Source of the DNA: Pachyseris speciosa
Lineage: Eukaryota; Cnidaria; Anthozoa; Scleractinia; Pachyseridae
Assembly: GCA_016490735.1 (NCBI GenBank)
Contig: JAEMWC010000055.1
Span: 1,387,501 to 1,451,500, forward strand
DNA: 64,000 nt
Reading direction: 5' to 3'
Below the pieces are notes generated by a model, which did no database searches, was not told the origin of the DNA, and saw nothing but the letters and a program-made list of their open reading frames with translations. The position numbers and the translations under genes are program-made. Below, piece after piece: positions 23,933 to 34,529 of the stretch; positions within the stretch are counted from its first letter, which is position 1, and every line of letters starts with the position of its first letter.

Positions 23933-24594
23933 TTGTCTTCATCAATGCTTTTCTTACTAACATCACTTTGAGCGTGAAAGAACTAATGGATGCAGGGTTT
24001 AACAACTACACGCAACTGCAACTTTCACCATACAGTACACGTAACCCCATTCCAATTTTATTTCAGCCTAAAGCAAGGTATTTGCAAATATCATTTAACA
24101 ATAGCTTGGACAACTACTGATTTGGTGCTATATCGAGACTGTTTCCTTTAATTAACAATTTTCTTTCTTCCCTCAACCTGTCTAGGGGTGTGCTGATAAT
24201 TACAAGGAAATAATAGATGGCCAGACAGCTGACAATTGCAGGTAGATCATTTGGCACTTTATTCATTAAAAAATCAGCTCTCAATCACAGGTTCAGACAA
24301 CAAAAGTTTCATTATACTTGGAGCTCAGATTAAAAATATTATTTCAGACAGAGCATCTACAACATCACAAACGAAAAATGGACCTAATTCTCTGATTCAC
24401 CCCATTGTCTTACAAAATGAACCAGCTAATTTTGATGTTGTTAAATGCACTCTTGTAACTGTCATGCAAGCTATTTTTAAAACATAAGCTAACAAGGTTA
24501 TGTTATTAGCTAATTGTTATTTATTTAATAGCTTCACCAGAGACCTGGCAGGGACACTACAACAGTTTGCACCAATTACCGTAGGCCCGTAACT

Positions 24595-24912
24595 GCAAAT
24601 CCCTCCCCGATAACCACATTCAAGTAGAGATAGACCACCACACCAGGGACTACGTCCCCTACTCTTTTTGAACAGTGCGTGGGTTCTTTAACGTCCCACA
24701 GAATCAATTATGAAGAGTTGTGAGACAGGGCCTACGGTTTATCGTCCTTAACAGAGAAGACTAGAAAGTCTAACCATTTGCAGATGTTATTACAAAGGCA
24801 GCACTTTCTCCTCAATTATTTAAAGACCCTGAGTGTTGGTCTGGCCGGGGTTTGAACCCGCGACCTCCCACACGGTAGTCCGGTGCTCTACCAACTGAGC
24901 TAACTGGTCGGT
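24595..24912 (-). mobile_element. tRNA-derived SINE, minus strand, 3'-truncated
   Basis: In reverse complement it starts with the same tRNA-like head as the copy at 4948 (A box in ctaccaactgagctaac, B box in gggtttgaacccg, 24841-24909) and shares the body (ctacggtttatcgtcctta, cacagaatcaattatgaaga). The tail differs after about 24700. A short duplication of the head (gagctaactggtcgg) sits at 24898-24935. Confidence 0.75.
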
Positions 24913-24997
24913 GGTCTGAGCTAACTGGTCGGCGGTCAGCTAATTGTCAGCAAGGCAGAAAGTGTGTGGTGTACACGTCAAACATACATTATAACTT

Positions 24998-26026
24998 AAA
25001 GCCCCGTTCAAACGGTCATGATAGTTGATGATAGTTGATGATATCATCAACTATCATTCACTATCATTGACTATCATGTCTGCGTTCAAACGGAAAAAAC
25101 TATCATCAACTATCATGTCGAATTTGAACATGTTCAAACTGCATGATAGTTGATGATAGTCAGTAATAGTGCATGAAAGTTCGTGTTCAAATGCGCATGA
25201 TAGTTAAAACTAACATCGACTACCATCAAACGGCACATGATAGTCGATGATAGTAACTATCATCAACTATCATGCGCACGGTCAAACGGCAAAAACTATC
25301 ATCAGCTATCATGAGATTTCTGAGCAGGCTCAAAGTGAATGATAGTTCATGATAGTTAACAATTATTCACCAAAGGGGAGGTGAATAGTGGTGGATATTT
25401 ACCGAGCCACGAAGCAGCAAGGTAAATATCCACCACTTTCACCTCCACTTCAGTGAATAATTGTTTTAGTATATACCACACAAGTTGAATAATTAGCGGA
25501 CCAAAACATTACTTTATGTGTAACAATATACTGAAAAGCGGTCGGAAATTGCAAAATCTCGTGTGCTGGCTGCTCGGAGGTGAATAGTACTTGCTAATCC
25601 CCTCCGAGTTAACCAATCAGAGTGCGCAAAAAGCACTATTCACTTGTGTGGTATAATTATACTAATCAATGATAGTGCATGATAGTTTGTGTTCAAATGC
25701 ACGTGATAGTTAACAATTATTCACCGAAGTGGAGGTAAATATCCACCACTTTCACTGACACTGCAGTGAATAATTGTTTGAGTATATACCACACAAGCTC
25801 AATAATTAGCGGACCAAAACATAAATTATGTGTGACAATATACCGAAAAGTGGTCGGAAATTGTAAAATCTCATGTGCCGGCTTTTTGGAGGTGAATAGT
25901 ACTTGCTAATCACCTCCAAGTTAAGCAATCAGAGCGCACGAAAAACACTATTCACTTGTGTGGTATATACTAATTAAAACTATCGTCGACTATCATCAAC
26001 TATCATTACCGTTTTAATGGGGCTTT
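24998..26026. mobile_element. 1-kb MITE built of catgatagttgatgatag repeats, with a nested element in two copies
   Basis: Termini AAAGCCCCGTTCAAACGG and, mirrored, AAAGCCCCATTAAAACGG are set in TA dinucleotides. The subterminal zones (24998-25350, 25665-25710, 25975-26026) are arrays of gatagttgatgatag in both orientations. Two copies of another element (25349-25680 and 25711-25975; marked by ggtgaatagt and tgtgtggtata) interrupt it, separated by a piece of the repeat array. No coding sequence. Confidence 0.75.
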
Positions 26027-26418
26027 ACAATCAAATTCTACAGTCGAAAATTTTAAGAGTTTACAAATTTCCTATATCCAAGCCTGAAATAACAAAACTT
26101 AAAACGTGATCAAGATTTATCCACGGTACCATGCGTACATGTACGCTTTATCACATGCATCACAGTCACAACGTTTGAACCACAAAATGTTAAAAAAATG
26201 TTTTTACCAATCGTGCCACAAAACGCCCAGCTTGTGTCGAAAAACTTGTGTTGCTTTTTTTCAACGGAAATTCAGACTTCATCCACAACACCAAACGTTA
26301 ATGGCTCAAATCCAAGCTAGGCTTTGCGATAAAGTAGTATGGGCTACAAAGGCTTTTTTTTTTACAAGTGTATAAGATTAAAGAAATCCAATGTTGTTGT
26401 TGTTGTTGTTGTTGTACG

Positions 26419-29400
26419 CATCCTCGGAGACCCAGGGGCAAATAGTCGGGACGGGACAAAGATTCGGGACGAGCTTAAGTTTACAAGACAGTCGGGAGAG
26501 CCCCTGGGAACATTTCTTTATCGGACTCGTTCCAGAAGCTATTGAAATCCAACTTTGTGATTGGGCGGAAATTTTCTGGCAAGGAATTTTTTTCTGCCCA
26601 ATCAGCGATCAGCTTATATATCGCACTCCTTTCGTGACTCCTTACACCAACAAGTAAGCGGTCAATCTGCTGTCGACCATATTTCCACTTGTCTCGTTCA
26701 TTCGACAGATTTGTCCTACGAGGAACATTTTGGTGGCAGGGGATCCACAAAACCCAGAAATCCACAAATTAAAATTGAACTCAAACAACAATCACTTGTA
26801 AGGAACTAGAAAAATCAAGATGAAGACCGACCGCAGGCATCGTAAACTTCACGCGAAGAACAACATTGTAACTCGGTCTCTTTCTCTGGTTAGGATCATT
26901 GTTGTTTAGTTTTAGCTTTTTTCTCTGGTTTATGGGCAATGAAATTTCTGTTGCACGGGCCAGACAAGTTTGCCGATCGCGCGAGAAGCACGTAGTTCGG
27001 CGGTTTAATATTTTGCTCACGAAATCGAACCTTGCAATTTCGAGAGACCACGAAAAGGCCTGAGAGAAAGTGTACAGTTCCACTATGATCTATTGCAATG
27101 TTTTGGTTTTCATATTTTTGACTGGTATCTGTTGGCCAATATACTTTTCTTCCCAAGGTGTGCACAAAAATATGCAGATTGCCTTGCAGTCGTGATAATT
27201 GCTAATTGTGTTGTACTGTACATGCAAGATGCTGTACATGATAATTTTGCAGAAGCTTTCCATGAACTCTTTTACCACAGTGGTGCTGAGCTCAGTTAAA
27301 AAGTTAATTTAAGTTGTAAAAACATGTTTTAGAGTGGGCTTTTGCAAAACTTTGCTGGAAACATCTACATCATGCTGACTGTGCTGCAACTTTTAGGTTG
27401 CAAAGTTTCAGATAAAGTTGTTTACAAGTTGATGGAGGATGTTTAGTGTCTTGTATGCACTCTTGTCTTTATAAACGCTCAAGTGTATCCATAATATAAC
27501 AATTATTAAATTCCATTTTTGCATGATACAGTTGTAGTTGCTGTGACTGCTAAGCCTATGGTACACCAGGAAAGGACTTGATTTCTCCCGTGAGACCACA
27601 CCAATTTTGGAATGGGTTCAACCTGTTACCACCCTTTTCCTTGACAATTTTTAAAACATGAGAGAATGCTTTCAGTTAATTAAGGAACTATGTTTTGAGT
27701 TCCTCACATAGTGGATGTAAATATCTTTGTGCCGAAAGACCCTCAATAACCACCTATTGACAAATCATTCTCAACTATACAGTTCACTGAGTCAGACAGT
27801 TAGGCTGATACAATGGTAATTGGCTAAGTATAATGAAATTATTTTAAGGTAGGTTTCAAACACAACACACAAACCATACCCATCACCTAAATACAATTAC
27901 AAAATATGTTAAAATGGTCACTCAAACAAGAAAATTTAGTAGCTTCTCAGTAAGATATCCCTTTTAGATAAAGTGGAAACAAAAGAAGTAACAATAAAAT
28001 AAACTAGAAGGGATTGCTTATTTCATTTATTTTTTGTTTGTTCAAAAGTTTTCTTGATAGTGAGATGTAACTTTAAATTCAAGTTTCCAATGTCATCTGT
28101 TTGGATATTGTAGTGATTATCTGTCACAAACCTTATAGTCTCAAGTTGTAATAAGGTTTTAGAGTAGCTGACTGGAATTTAACAGAAGGTGGCTTTTTTT
28201 TATGAGAATTTAAACAGCCTTCAAAAAATGTTGGAAACTTTTCATTGAAAAGCAGGTGGCTCAAATTTAAAGAAGCCACTTTTTAGCCAGCTGCCAGCAC
28301 TTCAGGAGAAGCTTACCTTGTACATAATGAAATTTCCAATGAGTATACCCAAGATGAAATTACACCCTCAGTTTCAGAGGGGGGGTACAAAAACAGTTAA
28401 AATTATTCTTAAAATTTAATTGTCCATCTGTTATCCGTTGGTCTTTCATTTTGCTTTTCTATAGTGGCCCAAAAGGGTCAATCAAAAATCAATTTACCAA
28501 AACAAAAATCAGTTTCCCAAAACATGAAACAGTTTCTAAAAACACAAACAATTTCCCAAAACATAAGTCAATTTACCATCATCATTCACTGAAACACTCA
28601 TAATAGGCTAATCATAGTAAGTGCACTGTACAAGATGTTCAGAAATACCATATCACACTGCCTAATTCTTAGGAGCTATGAAAGCCCTGTAATGCTACAA
28701 AAGGTATCAGGTCAATACCGTACCCCAATTACCAAAAAACATCTGCCACAAATCTGCTAAGGTCTTAAAAATTATGCTAACTCTACCAATAGTAAGGAAA
28801 ACATTAAGTGTCTATATGCTCATAAGAGTGATGATTTTTGTAAAAATCTGTTTTCATCTTAACATAATGCATGCCATTTTCCATTCCTTTCCCTCCAAAA
28901 CACTGGAGTAGTTCCTATTCAAGTCTTACTCTATAGCCAAGGTAATCACCTATTTCAAAAGCATAATCTGAACTCACATCAACGTCAAAATGGCATCTGT
29001 ATGCAAGAGAATGTCAGAGTATTGGGAAACTGATTTTAATTTGATAAATTGGTTTGTGATTTCGGCCTCCATACTTTTCCACACAAAAGCAGCCTTCAAG
29101 CCCAATGACCTTACATACATACATTACTTTATTTACCCTCGGATTTTTGAGTAGCTTGTGCAGCTAATATCTCCGAGCATTTAACCATCAGATGAGAAAT
29201 AGACCACCACACCGGGAACTACGTCCCCTACTCTTTTCCACTTAACCTGGTCTTTCATGATTGTCATAATATAAGTGGATGGAGAGACAACCAAGACTAC
29301 GCGTAAATTATTTTAAACTGGATTTTCTCAGGCCATTTCAAGGTCTCTCTCGAAATTGAGCTGGACTGAGCTGAGACGCGACTTCGAGTCGATTGTAAGC

Positions 29401-31157
29401 AGTGGATGGTTCGATTTCGTGAGCAAAACAAAATTCAACGGCTGCTTTTCACTCGCCCGATCGGTAAACTTGCCTGGCCTGTGCAACATAAATTCCATCC
29501 CCCGAAAAGTTTCAGGGGCCAGGCTACTGCCTGTGAGTACACCAGAGAAAAACAAAAGCTCATACCAAACAACAACAATTGAAGGGCTGAGAGTATAAAC
29601 TGCCTATGTGTAATTTTAGGTCGTTTTTCGATTTCGCTTGGAAGTGAAACAAAAATCAGTGAATCAGTTTATGCTCTCAGCCCTTCAATTGTGGATGAGT
29701 TGTCAACAATTCTTCGCGTGAAGTTTACGATACCTGCGATCAGTCTTCATCTTGATTTTTCTAGTTCCCATTACAGAAACGTGCCCATTGATAATTGTCG
29801 ATCGTGAAAATGCAAATGACTGAAGAAGTTAACAGAGAGCATGCGTAACTTAATGCAGAAATGTCAATCATACAGTTAATCGAGAAATCTACCGTGCATG
29901 TTGCATTGTTCTTGCCCAGACGAGTGAGACGAGGTGGTAAGAAACAAAAACAACAGAAAGCTTACCTTAATTACTCTTTATTGTTACAAAGTCGCTCGGT
30001 TGTAACATTTAATTTCCGCTCTTAATCTGCCGACAAGCGAGGAAAGTCGACGTCTCCTGACTGCGTTTCTTGCTCAGCCGCTTCGCGGCTTATAAAGAAC
30101 TCATTCCGCTCGCTAAGAAACTCCTTGCAGATTTGGCTTTCAACATTTTTCAACAATCTGAATATGAGCAAATCTTCTAGAATTCAGAATTGATATGTCT
30201 TAATTTAGCTTAAGGATTCATAACAACTTAAAATTTGAAATCGCTTGAAAGGGAAGCGACATTTTGTTTGTTGGCAATACAAAACGCTGAATCAATATGC
30301 CGAAATTAAATCTACTCTCGAAGCTTTTGCTGCGATAAATTAAACCACGCGCTTTCTCGTCGATTGATCGATTTTGAAAGATCCTATCCACAGGGCGAAA
30401 AGCATGACATCAAACTTGTTCCACAACAAAACTGTTTTTCGAGGAGATTGAACAAGTAAGCACGTAGCGGTTTGTTCCACGAGACGGACAACTCTTCGAT
30501 TGTTTGTCGTGCTTCAGTCACGATAAAATTCGCTTCATTTTGCATATTAAGTAGTTCACGCTCTGAAGCTTTTGCCGATGAAACCTGCATTTTGACACTT
30601 CAAAACAATGCTTAATCCTCCTATTGTATCTGTATTGTCTGCTAAAAGGTGTCAGGAAAAAAATTAGAAATTCTTAGCTCACAGTTCTAAAGGCACCGAA
30701 AGATGGCGGCGGTCTTTAAAACCTTGTTTGAGGCCGCAAAAGCCTAATGGGTACCCCACTTTTCACGGGCGACAATTTTCAATGGGCGCGTTTCTGTAAT
30801 GCTTACAAGTGATTTTTGCTTTAGTAGAAGTCGAATTTGTCGATATCTGTGTTTTGTGGGCCCCTTTCCACCATAACTTTCCTCCAAGTGTCAATACAGC
30901 GATCGAAATATGGCTGACAGCAAATTGGACGTTTGACAGTCACGAAAGGAGTGCGATATATAAGCTGATCGCCGATTGGGCTGAAAAAAATTCCTTGCCA
31001 GAAATTTTCCGCCCAATCAGGAAACTGTATTTCAATGGCTTCTGGAACTAGTCCGATAAAGAAATGTTCCCAGGGGCTCTCCTGTCCGTCTTGTAACTTT
31101 CGCTCGTCCTGAATTTTCGTCCCAACCCGACTGTCTGCCCCTGGGTCTCCGAGGATG
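26419..31157. mobile_element. 4.7-kb MULE-type element inserted 170 bp inside the AMD1 exon 1 donor
   Basis: Termini CATCCTCGGAGACCCAGGGG are inverted at the two ends and the duplication TGTTGTACG flanks it (26410-26418 and 31158-31166). Inverted similarity extends inward: 26419-26640 with 30940-31157, then 26800-26845 with 29715-29775, and 26940-27060 with 29346-29480. The interior (27100-29300) is AT-rich with no recognisable transposase; an open frame at 27093-27299 has no known motif. Nested items are a SINE fragment near 29135-29240 and a hairpin at 29577-29690. Confidence 0.8.
29577..29690. mobile_element. 114-bp hairpin MITE
   Basis: Inverted ends AATTGAAGGGCTGAGAG enclose about 60 bp. 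It is nested in the 26419-31157 element and interrupts its right inverted terminus. Confidence 0.7.
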
Positions 31158-31327
31158 TGTTGTACGTTGTAGGCAGAAACTTCACCTCGCGTAAACATTC
31201 AATTCTTACGGTGATATTTTCCCCTTTTACTTCTTTGAATTTAGTTAACTGCACACTTTAACGTTTTCATAACACAATAGCAGTCAAAGAAAGCGAAAAC
31301 AACCCCAAAGGTTTGAGTTTTCTTTAC

Positions 31328-31434
31328 CTTGAAATCGTTCTCAAATCAGCCCTGGCGCTGTCAGCTCCCTGAGCCGGTGTCCACCACACTTCCATAAGTT
31401 TTTCGGGCCCTTCGAAGAATCCCACGTTTTCCAT
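31328..31434 (-). CDS. AMD1: S-adenosylmethionine decarboxylase, first coding exon
   Basis: The minus strand reads ATG at 31434 through 35 codons and two bases to a donor (TTTCAAG|GTAAAG). It encodes MENVGFFEGPEKLMEVWW, the conserved start of animal AdoMetDC whose FEGxEK glutamates (human Glu8 and Glu11) act in catalysis and processing, then a diverged loop and LRTIS. The final AG pairs with the first base of the exon at 4115-4201 to give Arg (human LRTIPRSEW; here LRTISREKW). That intron spans about 27.1 kb. An out-of-frame upstream ATG (atgtattcggg) overlaps the start; whether it is in the mRNA is unknown, but uORF control of AMD1 by polyamines is known in vertebrates. Confidence 0.93.
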
Positions 31435-31917
31435 TTCCCGAATACATGCGATAAATGGGTAAGACAATCAGGTATATACAATCCAGGTCTCAAAATCGAC
31501 GAGAAACGAAAAGAAATCAAAATTCGTCCCTGTCTGACACGTGCGTTCACGAGATTCACCGGGATATACCGACCAGCTCTGCCTTCATCAATCAACCAAT
31601 CAGATTTGCGAATTTAGCCCTACGTCTCTGTGAACCCCAACCCCTCTCTAACAAGGCCCTCGTTAGGAAGTCGGTTTTAATAAGCCCCCATTTTGTAATT
31701 AGCCCCCCCCCCCCCTGTTCCCTCTTACAAAGTCCACTTCACGCAGCCTAGTTGGTTTGTTTTGAAACAAATATGCACTCAAGCACATAATAAGTCCCCC
31801 GGGGGCTTAATAGAACTTTTACGGTAATCACAGAACAGCAAACATTCTGCCGGCATAACTACATTTACCATCTGAATTCACGGAGCAGAAATACAGAAAA
31901 AAAAAAATAAAAAAAAA

Positions 31918-31996
<79 letters not shown>

Positions 31997-32006
31997 TTCT
32001 GAAAAG

Positions 32007-32050
32007 TTCTGTCTGACGAGCGCTTAGGCGCGAAACTCAGAGTCACAGAG
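32007..32050 (+). ncRNA. Hammerhead ribozyme, type I, intact by inspection
   Basis: Stem I TTCTGT with ACAGAG; core CTGACGA (32013-32019); stem II GCGC TTAG GCGC (32020-32031); GAAAC (32032-32036); loop TCAGA closed by the one or two pairs of a minimal stem III; cleavage triplet GTC at 32042-32044, with scission predicted after 32044. All invariant core positions are present. Probably a leftover PLE pseudo-LTR. Confidence 0.8.
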
Positions 32051-32145
32051 AATTGATGCGTCCTCTTTAATCCTTCAACTTATGTATACTTAGCTCTGCT
32101 ACCACAGCATTGAGCACTTTATGCCAAGGTAGACTCTACCTCCAC

Positions 32146-32199
<54 letters not shown>

Positions 32200-32245
32200 T
32201 ATATACACTATCACAAATGAAGGTAGGCTCTACCTCCACATTCAG

Positions 32246-32277
<32 letters not shown>

Positions 32278-32410
32278 ATATATATAATATATATAATATA
32301 GAAAGGTAATGAATTGAAGTCTTCATCAGCTATTAAAGTGCTCAATAATATAACTAGAGCAATATGTAATTTTCAGAGTTGTATTGTTGTTATATCCGTT
32401 ATTTTTGGCA

Positions 32411-32458
32411 GTTGCCTGATGATTGCTTCGCAAGAAGCATGAAACTCTGAGTAGCAAT
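32411..32458 (+). ncRNA. Hammerhead ribozyme, type I, probably functional
   Basis: Stem I GTTGC with GCAAT; core CTGATGA (32416-32422); stem II TGCTTC GCAA GAAGCA with a T-T mismatch at its base; GAAAC (32441-32445); loop TCTGA; triplet GTA (32451-32453). The closing mismatch next to the core may lower activity. Its sequence differs from the other hammerheads in the window, so it represents a further PLE family. Confidence 0.7.
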
Positions 32459-32560
32459 AAATGTCTTCGACCAAATAATCCAACTCTGAAATATAATATA
32501 TAATATATATATAGTATATTATATATATATATATAATATATAATATATATATATATAAGT

Positions 32561-34214
32561 TGATTTGCAGAACTGTTGTCAGAGTGCTCAATAGAAAAAC
32601 TAGAGCATTAATATTTGAAGACAGTCTGATCACTGAAGAATTTGACTTGGCATATTTATTACTATATATTTTCGTACCGCACAACCTGTACGGCACTCAT
32701 ATCAGATAAATAGCCAATGTAAAATTACAACGTAAAGCTGGTAACTATATATACACAGGAGGAGTGGAAAAGTATTAGATTACAACGGTTTCTACTTCTT
32801 AACAATAGACGCTTAAAATCCGCGTGACAATGGAAGTAAGCGTGACACTGACATTTATGTACTTAAGATGACCGGAAAAGTTTAAATTTACAACGGTTTC
32901 TGTTTCGGATAAACAACGGACACATTAAAATGGGGGTTATTACCTGCCAGCTTTGAAATTTTTGAGGAGAAATTTGTTTGCGTGTCTACAGGAAGTAATA
33001 AGTTCATTACGTTTGTTCAAGGTGGCTAAATCGGGCTGCAAATTATAAAATACTTCTCCCACAGACACAAATTACATCGATTGGAAGCGGGTTGTACGGA
33101 GAAGCTTGCTTTAAGATCTTCCAAGATATCCTAAAACCTGTTTTAGTGTCTTTCAACTGCCAAATATGCTTACTGAGTTCTGTGTTGAGTCTCTTGCTTG
33201 GATTGGTGAAAGAAGCTTTGTGGTTTGTGAATCTGGTTTTGAAGGAGTTTTCAGTTAGGCCTACGTAGGTTTGGTCGGGCTTGCTGTCTTCAGATATCAC
33301 TGTTGCCTGATAGACAACGGACTCTTTGAGGCAATTGCCAGCCATAGGGCAGTCAGCCGGTTTTCTGCAGTTGCATGTTCTAGGCGACGGTGGTGCGTTC
33401 TTCCGTAATAAGGATGACTTGTTTGGCCGTCGATGGTTTGTTTGACGTTAGACATGCAGCTGTAGCTGATTTTAAACTGTGTTACGATTAAAGATCTTAT
33501 GTAACACGTGGCCATTTGGGAATTCTTCGTCCAGGATCTTGAGGAAAGCCCGTCCTACGTTGGTGGCGACATTTCTGCTGTATGGAGGGTTGTACCAAAT
33601 GATTTCTCTGTGGCGATTCTTTCTGTTAGATGTTGGAGGATCTGCTACACTCGGGGATGGAATTCAAGACTGTGCTTGTGTCCGCTGTCGTCAAGAGCTT
33701 TCTGATAGAGTGGTGCTACTTTGGTGAATGACTCTTCGTCATATGAAATCTCAGAGAGCCGGTTGTTGATGGACTTTGGTATGTTTTTGATGATCTGCGG
33801 TGGATGGTTAGATTTCTTGTTGATGTAAAGTGGGATGTTGTTGGGCTTAGTGTAAGGCATGTATTTTCCGTTAGTTAAGTTAAGGTGACATCGAGAAGTT
33901 AACGATTTTCTTGTTGGCTTCAATGGTAATCAGTCTAAGGCCATGTTTGCTGAAGATGGCGCACAGGTCTTTCTTGATGAGCTCTACTTGGCGTGGTGGT
34001 GCATTGGTTACTCCAAGGCCGTCATCTCTGTATAAGCCGAAGTTGTTGCCATGTTTCTCTTTGATTTGGTGTAGGAGGAAAGCGCCAACGAGTTCACATG
34101 ATTCGGCCCCGTCATAGCTGCCCATAGTGACATCGAAGAGGTTTGACGATGCTTTCTTTCCCCATGCTCGCAAGAATTGTACAGAAGGGACTTTTTCGCA
34201 TTAAGATGATGCGA
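32561..34214 (-). pseudogene. 5'-truncated inverted copy of the 709-codon PLE
   Basis: Reads right to left from the motif-A-downstream part of the reverse transcriptase (about the RRIILHAKK region) through [22 protein letters not shown], the CxC zinc-like linker and the GIY-YIG domain (TYVGLTENSFKTRF) to a pseudo-LTR ending in the TA tract at 32560. Frameshifts and small deletions break it (for example near 33646, 33885 and 33095). It abuts the intact copy head to head at about 34214-34218, forming an inverted pair. Confidence 0.9.
32649..32715 (-). ncRNA. Hammerhead of the inverted PLE copy, core destroyed
   Basis: Same sequence as 34323-34387 in reverse complement, but the CTGATGA core has a two-base insertion (CTGATATGA) and GAAAC is changed to GAAAA. 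Both changes hit invariant positions, so it should not cleave. Confidence 0.85.
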
Positions 34215-34217
34215 CGG

Positions 34218-34425
34218 GGATTTTAAGCGTCTATTGTTAAGAAGTAGAAACCGTTGTAATCTAATACTTTTCCACTCCTCCTGTATATATAGTTACCAGC
34301 TTTACGTTGTAATTTTACATTTGGCTATTTATCTGATGAGTGCCGTACAGGTTGTGCGGTACGAAACTATATAGTAATAAATATGCCAAGTCAAATCTTC
34401 AGTTGATCAGACTGTCTTCAAATAT
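34218..34425 (+). repeat. 5' pseudo-LTR of the 709-codon PLE
   Basis: Matches 36778-36985 almost base for base over 208 bp, starting ggattttaagcgtctattg. It contains an intact hammerhead. Direct terminal copies of this kind are a known feature of PLEs. Confidence 0.9.
34323..34387 (+). ncRNA. Hammerhead ribozyme in the 5' pseudo-LTR
   Basis: Stem I GGCTATTTAT pairs with ATAAATA-T-GCC (one bulged base); core CTGATGA; stem II GTGCCGTAC, loop AGGTT, GTGCGGTAC (nine pairs including G-U); GAAAC; loop TATATA; triplet GTA at 34374-34376 with cleavage after 34376. Every invariant core base is present, and stem III is the one-to-two-pair form known from PLEs. Confidence 0.92.
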
Positions 34426-34529
34426 TAATGCTCTAGTTTTTCTATTGAGCACTCTGACAACAGTTCTGCAAATCAACTTATATATCGAAGCTCCTTAAGT
34501 GTTGAGCACTCTACGCAACTACTGTTATC

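Larger units (their letters stand above)
31915..32560. repeat. (TA)n microsatellite tracts interleaved with PLE remnants
   Basis: Long TA runs at about 31923-31994, 32148-32204, 32246-32298 and 32480-32560. Short unique spacers between them carry hammerhead motifs and phrases seen at PLE ends, such as actatcacaaatgaag (also at 37008). PLE boundaries and TA runs coincide repeatedly here. Confidence 0.8.

Noticed and set aside
32315..32335. CTGATGAAGACT on the minus strand in the AT-rich block
   Set aside because: No GAAAC or cleavage triplet follows within a plausible distance; treated as a PLE end fragment only.
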